From Ryuthela nishihirai (taxonomy: Eukaryota; Arthropoda; Arachnida; Araneae; Heptathelidae): a stretch of 64,000 nucleotides of DNA. The position numbers and the translations under genes were made by a program. Positions 60,806 through 64,000 of this stretch are shown here, piece by piece. The stretch is taken from contig JAWZYU010000009.1 in the NCBI GenBank assembly GCA_038380435.1, positions 69,717,901 through 69,781,900 of the forward strand, given 5' to 3'. The notes under the pieces were generated by a model. It ran no database searches. It worked only from the letters and a program-made list of their open reading frames with translations, and was not told the origin of the DNA. The first letter of the stretch is position 1, and every line of letters begins with the position of its first letter.

Positions 60806-61649
60806 TGTGCTGTCTCTAGGTATCTCTACATGTTGATACAGTTGACAGGGATGGTCATGGGATGTGGTTTGTGCTATGATATTTTTTAAGAATCTACATT
60901 TTAATATGTAAAAAAAAATTTAATAGCAAATAACATTTGGCAGATTTCACAGTAGACTCACTTATGCTGAAAGAGTAATTTTTCAGATAAAAAAGCAACC
61001 AAAAAATGCTGAAAATGTAAAATGCCAAAAATAAAATGTGAATGTAAAAATCAATAATTTTATTGCAATATATGGCTGGTTGTAATTTTCTTTTGCATAT
61101 TTAGTGAACACTCAGATTAAACCAAAATGTATCAACACTATACTGTTCCTTCATGATTAAATGAAGCATTATGCCATATTCATATCTACCTTTTCGTTAC
61201 AAAAAGACAAATGGTGACTGCTCAGGTATTTCTCTGGTCATCTGTATAATTCTTATTTTTTCACAATCTGACTACTTTAAGATACAGCTTGGACATTATA
61301 GAGCTTCTGACAAATAATTTTTCTGCAACCTTTATTTCACCTTCAGATCTATTTCTTCCAGAAGTTTTCTGGACATTCCTCATTTTCTAGTCCTGTTTTT
61401 ATGAAGTTTTTGAGCCTTTTAAAATAATGTAATTGTTTTGTATCAATGAATTCCCAAATACAGTACTCTTCAAGTAGTTTTAAAAAAAAACCAAGATTGA
61501 TAAACTAGACGGATAAACCAGTTAAGAACAGGTGATAAAATAGGGACTCAATTCAACTGATATCCTTTTAAATCTTGAATATAAAGGAAAAATTGTCTTA
61601 ATCCAGGTCCGATACAAACCCAAAACCTCCTGATGGTCCATTGCTCTAC

Positions 61650-62034
61650 TACAGAGCTACTCAGTCGGTAGCGCGCCAGGCTCATAATCTGTAGTTCCCA
61701 GGTTCGAGTCCCAACTGGGTCAGCGTTGAGATTTATCTCCGCAAAATTCCCCACCCTGCCCACTGTCAGTAGGGGACACTGATGGGCTTGGAAAGGCCGC
61801 CGTCCGTCAGATGGGACGTTAATCCGTGGCCCAATTGCGGGAGAGCCATACCCTGTGCACGTTAAAGAACACGCTGGATGGCCTTGAAGGAGGCTACCAT
61901 CTGTTTCCCAACAGCTGTTCCAGTGGGTCCCCACCCCCCAATCTTCTCTGAGCCTTCGGGGTCCTTGTGGCCTGGCCATTTAGCCCATGGTGTGCAAAAA
62001 AGTGCCGCTCAGAGGTAAAACAATCCAATCCAAT
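61650..62034 (+). repeat. SINE family A, near full length
   Basis: This plus-strand copy starts CTACTCAGTCGGTAGCGCGC, has B box GGTTCGAGTCCCAACTGGG, and ends GCCGCTCAGAGGTAAAACAA followed by (TCCAA)n. The head's first bases are altered. Confidence 0.9.
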
Positions 62035-62319
62035 CAGGAATCGGGGGCGACTGCTGACCCATGCAGAATGGGAGAGGGTGGCAATTGTTTGCAGGAAGGG
62101 ATGGAATTGAAAACTACTTCACCATTTCTGAGAGCAAAATTAGTTTTGAAGCACTGATGTCTAAAGTTTAAGCATTATTTATTTATTTAATCACTGATCA
62201 AAGACCGGTAGCTAGATCAGTTATCAGAGAACCTGACATGTTATAAGGAGGTCATGGGTCATATTCCACCTAATATAAGACAATTTCTCCTCTAAACTCA
62301 AGATTCTTCAACACAGGTG

Positions 62320-62410
62320 GTTAAGGTTATTTTACCTCTGAGTGGCACATTTTGTACACAATGGGCTAAATGGCTAGGTCACAAGGATCCTGAGAGCTCA
62401 GGAAAAGTTA
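62320..62410 (-). repeat. SINE family A tail fragment
   Basis: TTTTACCTCTGAGTGGCAC, AATGGGCTAAATGGCTAGGT and CTGAGAGCTCAGGAAAAGTT match the family-A 3' end. The rest is missing. Confidence 0.75.
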
Positions 62411-62669
62411 GGGAAATGGGATATTTGGTATTAAACAGTGATAAAAAATTGAATATAATAATTGTATACCATGTTCTTATAATATATTGTTTAATCCACA
62501 ATTTCACTGCATTGAAATATAACTGCGAATCATTACGAATAAAGAACAATTAACTTATCAATGATGCACATAATTATATCTACCACTTTTGCAAATGTAG
62601 GAACAGTGCTATCCTTTAAGTGAGTAAACAAAATTAACAGTAGAGGTTCACAGTGCAGTAATTAAAATT

Positions 62670-62772
62670 AAGTTGCTTAAAACATTTAACAGTATCATAG
62701 AGAATTAAAGACTACAATTTAATTGTAGTCTTTAATTCTCTATGACACTGTTAAATGTTTTTAAGCACTTCA
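62670..62772. repeat. Near-perfect palindrome without spacer
   Basis: Arms of nearly 50 bp meet at about 62720 in ACAATTTAATTGT. The left arm includes AACAGTATCATAGAGAATTA and the right arm its complement with one change. A palindrome of this form would extrude as a long hairpin. No terminal duplication was identified. Confidence 0.85.
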
Positions 62773-62900
62773 ACACATATTCTATGCTATCAAGTATCAA
62801 AAGTTATTAAGGAGAGATTTATGTACTGTATTACAGAGGATGGGTAGTGTAACAGGAACTTCTGGGATGCTTTCGAGCAACAAGTTTAATAATCTTCAAT

Positions 62901-63258
62901 GTTCTTGCTGGCAAGTGACATCTCAGTAGAGTTTGAGAAAATGATGAGGGATGCTGATGATTTATTTGCTTTGGTGAAGGAAATAACCAATTATACTTTT
63001 GGTGGCATAGAGTGCTTAAAAAACTTTTAATTCCACAACGTGTGTTTCTCACCCTTTGGGCGCATCACCAGGTGCATCTCCCACCTGATGATGCGCTCAA
63101 GTAAGGGCGTGAAATGTGTCGTGCAACTAAAAGTTTTTTTAGCACTCTATGCCACCAAAAGTATAAATGGTTATTTCCTTAACCAAAGCAAATAAATCAT
63201 CAGCATCACTCATCATTTTCTCAAACTCTACCGAGGCATCACTTGCCAGCAAGAATGT
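62901..63258. repeat. Inverted-repeat element, about 175-bp arms and 7-base loop
   Basis: The arms run from TTCTTGCTGGCAAGTGACAT (left) to TCACTTGCCAGCAAGAA (right). The loop CATCTCC at 63075-63081 lies between CGCATCACCAGGTG and CACCTGATGATGCG. Each arm contains GGTGGCATAGAGTGCT, similar to the A-box-like sequence in the foldback and in the 33.6-kb palindrome. It has no coding frame. Confidence 0.87.
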
Positions 63259-63506
63259 CCCAAAACAACATCTTTAGGCTAAACTGGAAGTCTTCCTTAA
63301 TACAAGTTCAATCAGCATCAGTTAAAAATCAGTATGTATATTTATGTGTACCATGATACATTAAATATTCTTAAATTTAAAGCTAGTGAAAATGAGGATA
63401 AACTTCATACTTACAATACTCTTCCTTTTGGATCCTGTCTTGCATTACTTTCAATGCTTCTTGTTAACTTTTGCATTCTATGTTTGTTGTTTCTGTCTTT
63501 AAGGGT

Positions 63507-63862
63507 TGGATTAACTTCTGAGTGATGCTTTTTTGCACACAATGAGCTAAATGGCCAGGTCACAAGGATCTCTAAAGGCTCAGAGAAGGTTGGGGGAGGA
63601 GACCCACTGGAACAGCTGTTGGGAGACAGATGGTAGCCTTCTGTCAAGGCAATCCAGCATGTTCTTTAACATGCACAGGCCATGGCTTAACATCCCATCC
63701 AACAGACAGCAGCCTTTCCAAGCCCATCAGTTCTCCTACTGACTGTGCAGAGAGTGGGGAGTTTTGTGTGAAAAATCTCAATGCTGACCCAGCTGGTACT
63801 CAAACCTGGGAATTGCAGATTATGAGCCTGAAGCGCTATTGACTGAGCCACCCCCATCCCCT
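63507..63862 (-). repeat. SINE family A, near full length, diverged
   Basis: This minus-strand copy runs from GGTTGGATTAACTTCTGAGT through GGAACAGCTGTTGGGAGACA to the head complement GACTGAGCCACCCCCATCCC. The B-box region reads TACTCAAACCTGGGAAT, showing decay. Confidence 0.88.
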
Positions 63863-64000
63863 TCTGGCTTTAAAGTTAGCCTAGTAGCTTATTAAGTATC
63901 ATATAAAAATGCAAGGTATATTAAGTTTAAACTAAAGACTGCAATCTAATATTATTGATTAATATTGTTTTTTCAGTTGATTTTCAAGCACAAACTTTCA

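Overview
This is an animal nuclear window, almost certainly arthropod. It is AT-rich and dominated by transposable elements. Its one recognisable host gene is the 3' half of a DYRK1A/minibrain (mnb) protein kinase gene on the minus strand. Three coding exons are present (56347-56207, 37493-37166, 31679-30799). They have GT/AG borders and matching phases, encode the C-terminal 449 residues, and end in the DYRK1A/minibrain C-terminal signature. The ATP-binding half of the kinase must lie beyond position 64000. The arthropod call rests on the minibrain-like C-terminus, the Tc1 terminal repeats and the SINE/LINE set. I cannot name the order or species.

Positions 1-27550 lie downstream of mnb and are a stack of nested repeats. 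They hold a Tc1-like element (1680-3120), several tRNA-derived SINEs, an RTE-type LINE array (7050-11545), and an older RTE copy (11846-12612 plus 24640-26040). That older copy is split by a SINE cluster and a 10.3-kb foldback element (12958-23281). The foldback has 3.15-kb inverted arms, built partly of minisatellite units, around a 1.2-kb loop. It sits inside a SINE with a 6-bp target duplication. Its right arm was later hit by another RTE copy and by a SINE.

Positions 27550-30798 are quiet AT-rich sequence, probably the mnb 3' UTR and its downstream flank. Positions 30799-64000 are mnb exons separated by long introns (5.5 kb, 18.7 kb and more than 7.6 kb). The introns hold a mariner relic, a LINE 3' fragment with an RNase H-like tail, and a deleted pogo/Tigger-type element. 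They also hold an inverted pair of Penelope-like retroelement ends carrying two Tc1 insertions, further Tc1-like relics, a hAT-type MITE, several palindromic elements, and SINE copies with clean target duplications.

The observations most worth following are these: (1) the FB/Galileo-like giant foldback; (2) a recurring design in which inverted repeats carry tRNA-like pol III promoter modules, three of them with a CTCF-like GATGGCGCC/GATGGCA motif; (3) a SINE (family B) whose 3' end matches the 3' end of the RTE LINE here, suggesting a SINE-LINE partnership; and (4) an unidentified 532-bp insert with a 15-bp target duplication. No bacterial features, CRISPR arrays, rRNA genes or convincing functional tRNA genes were found.
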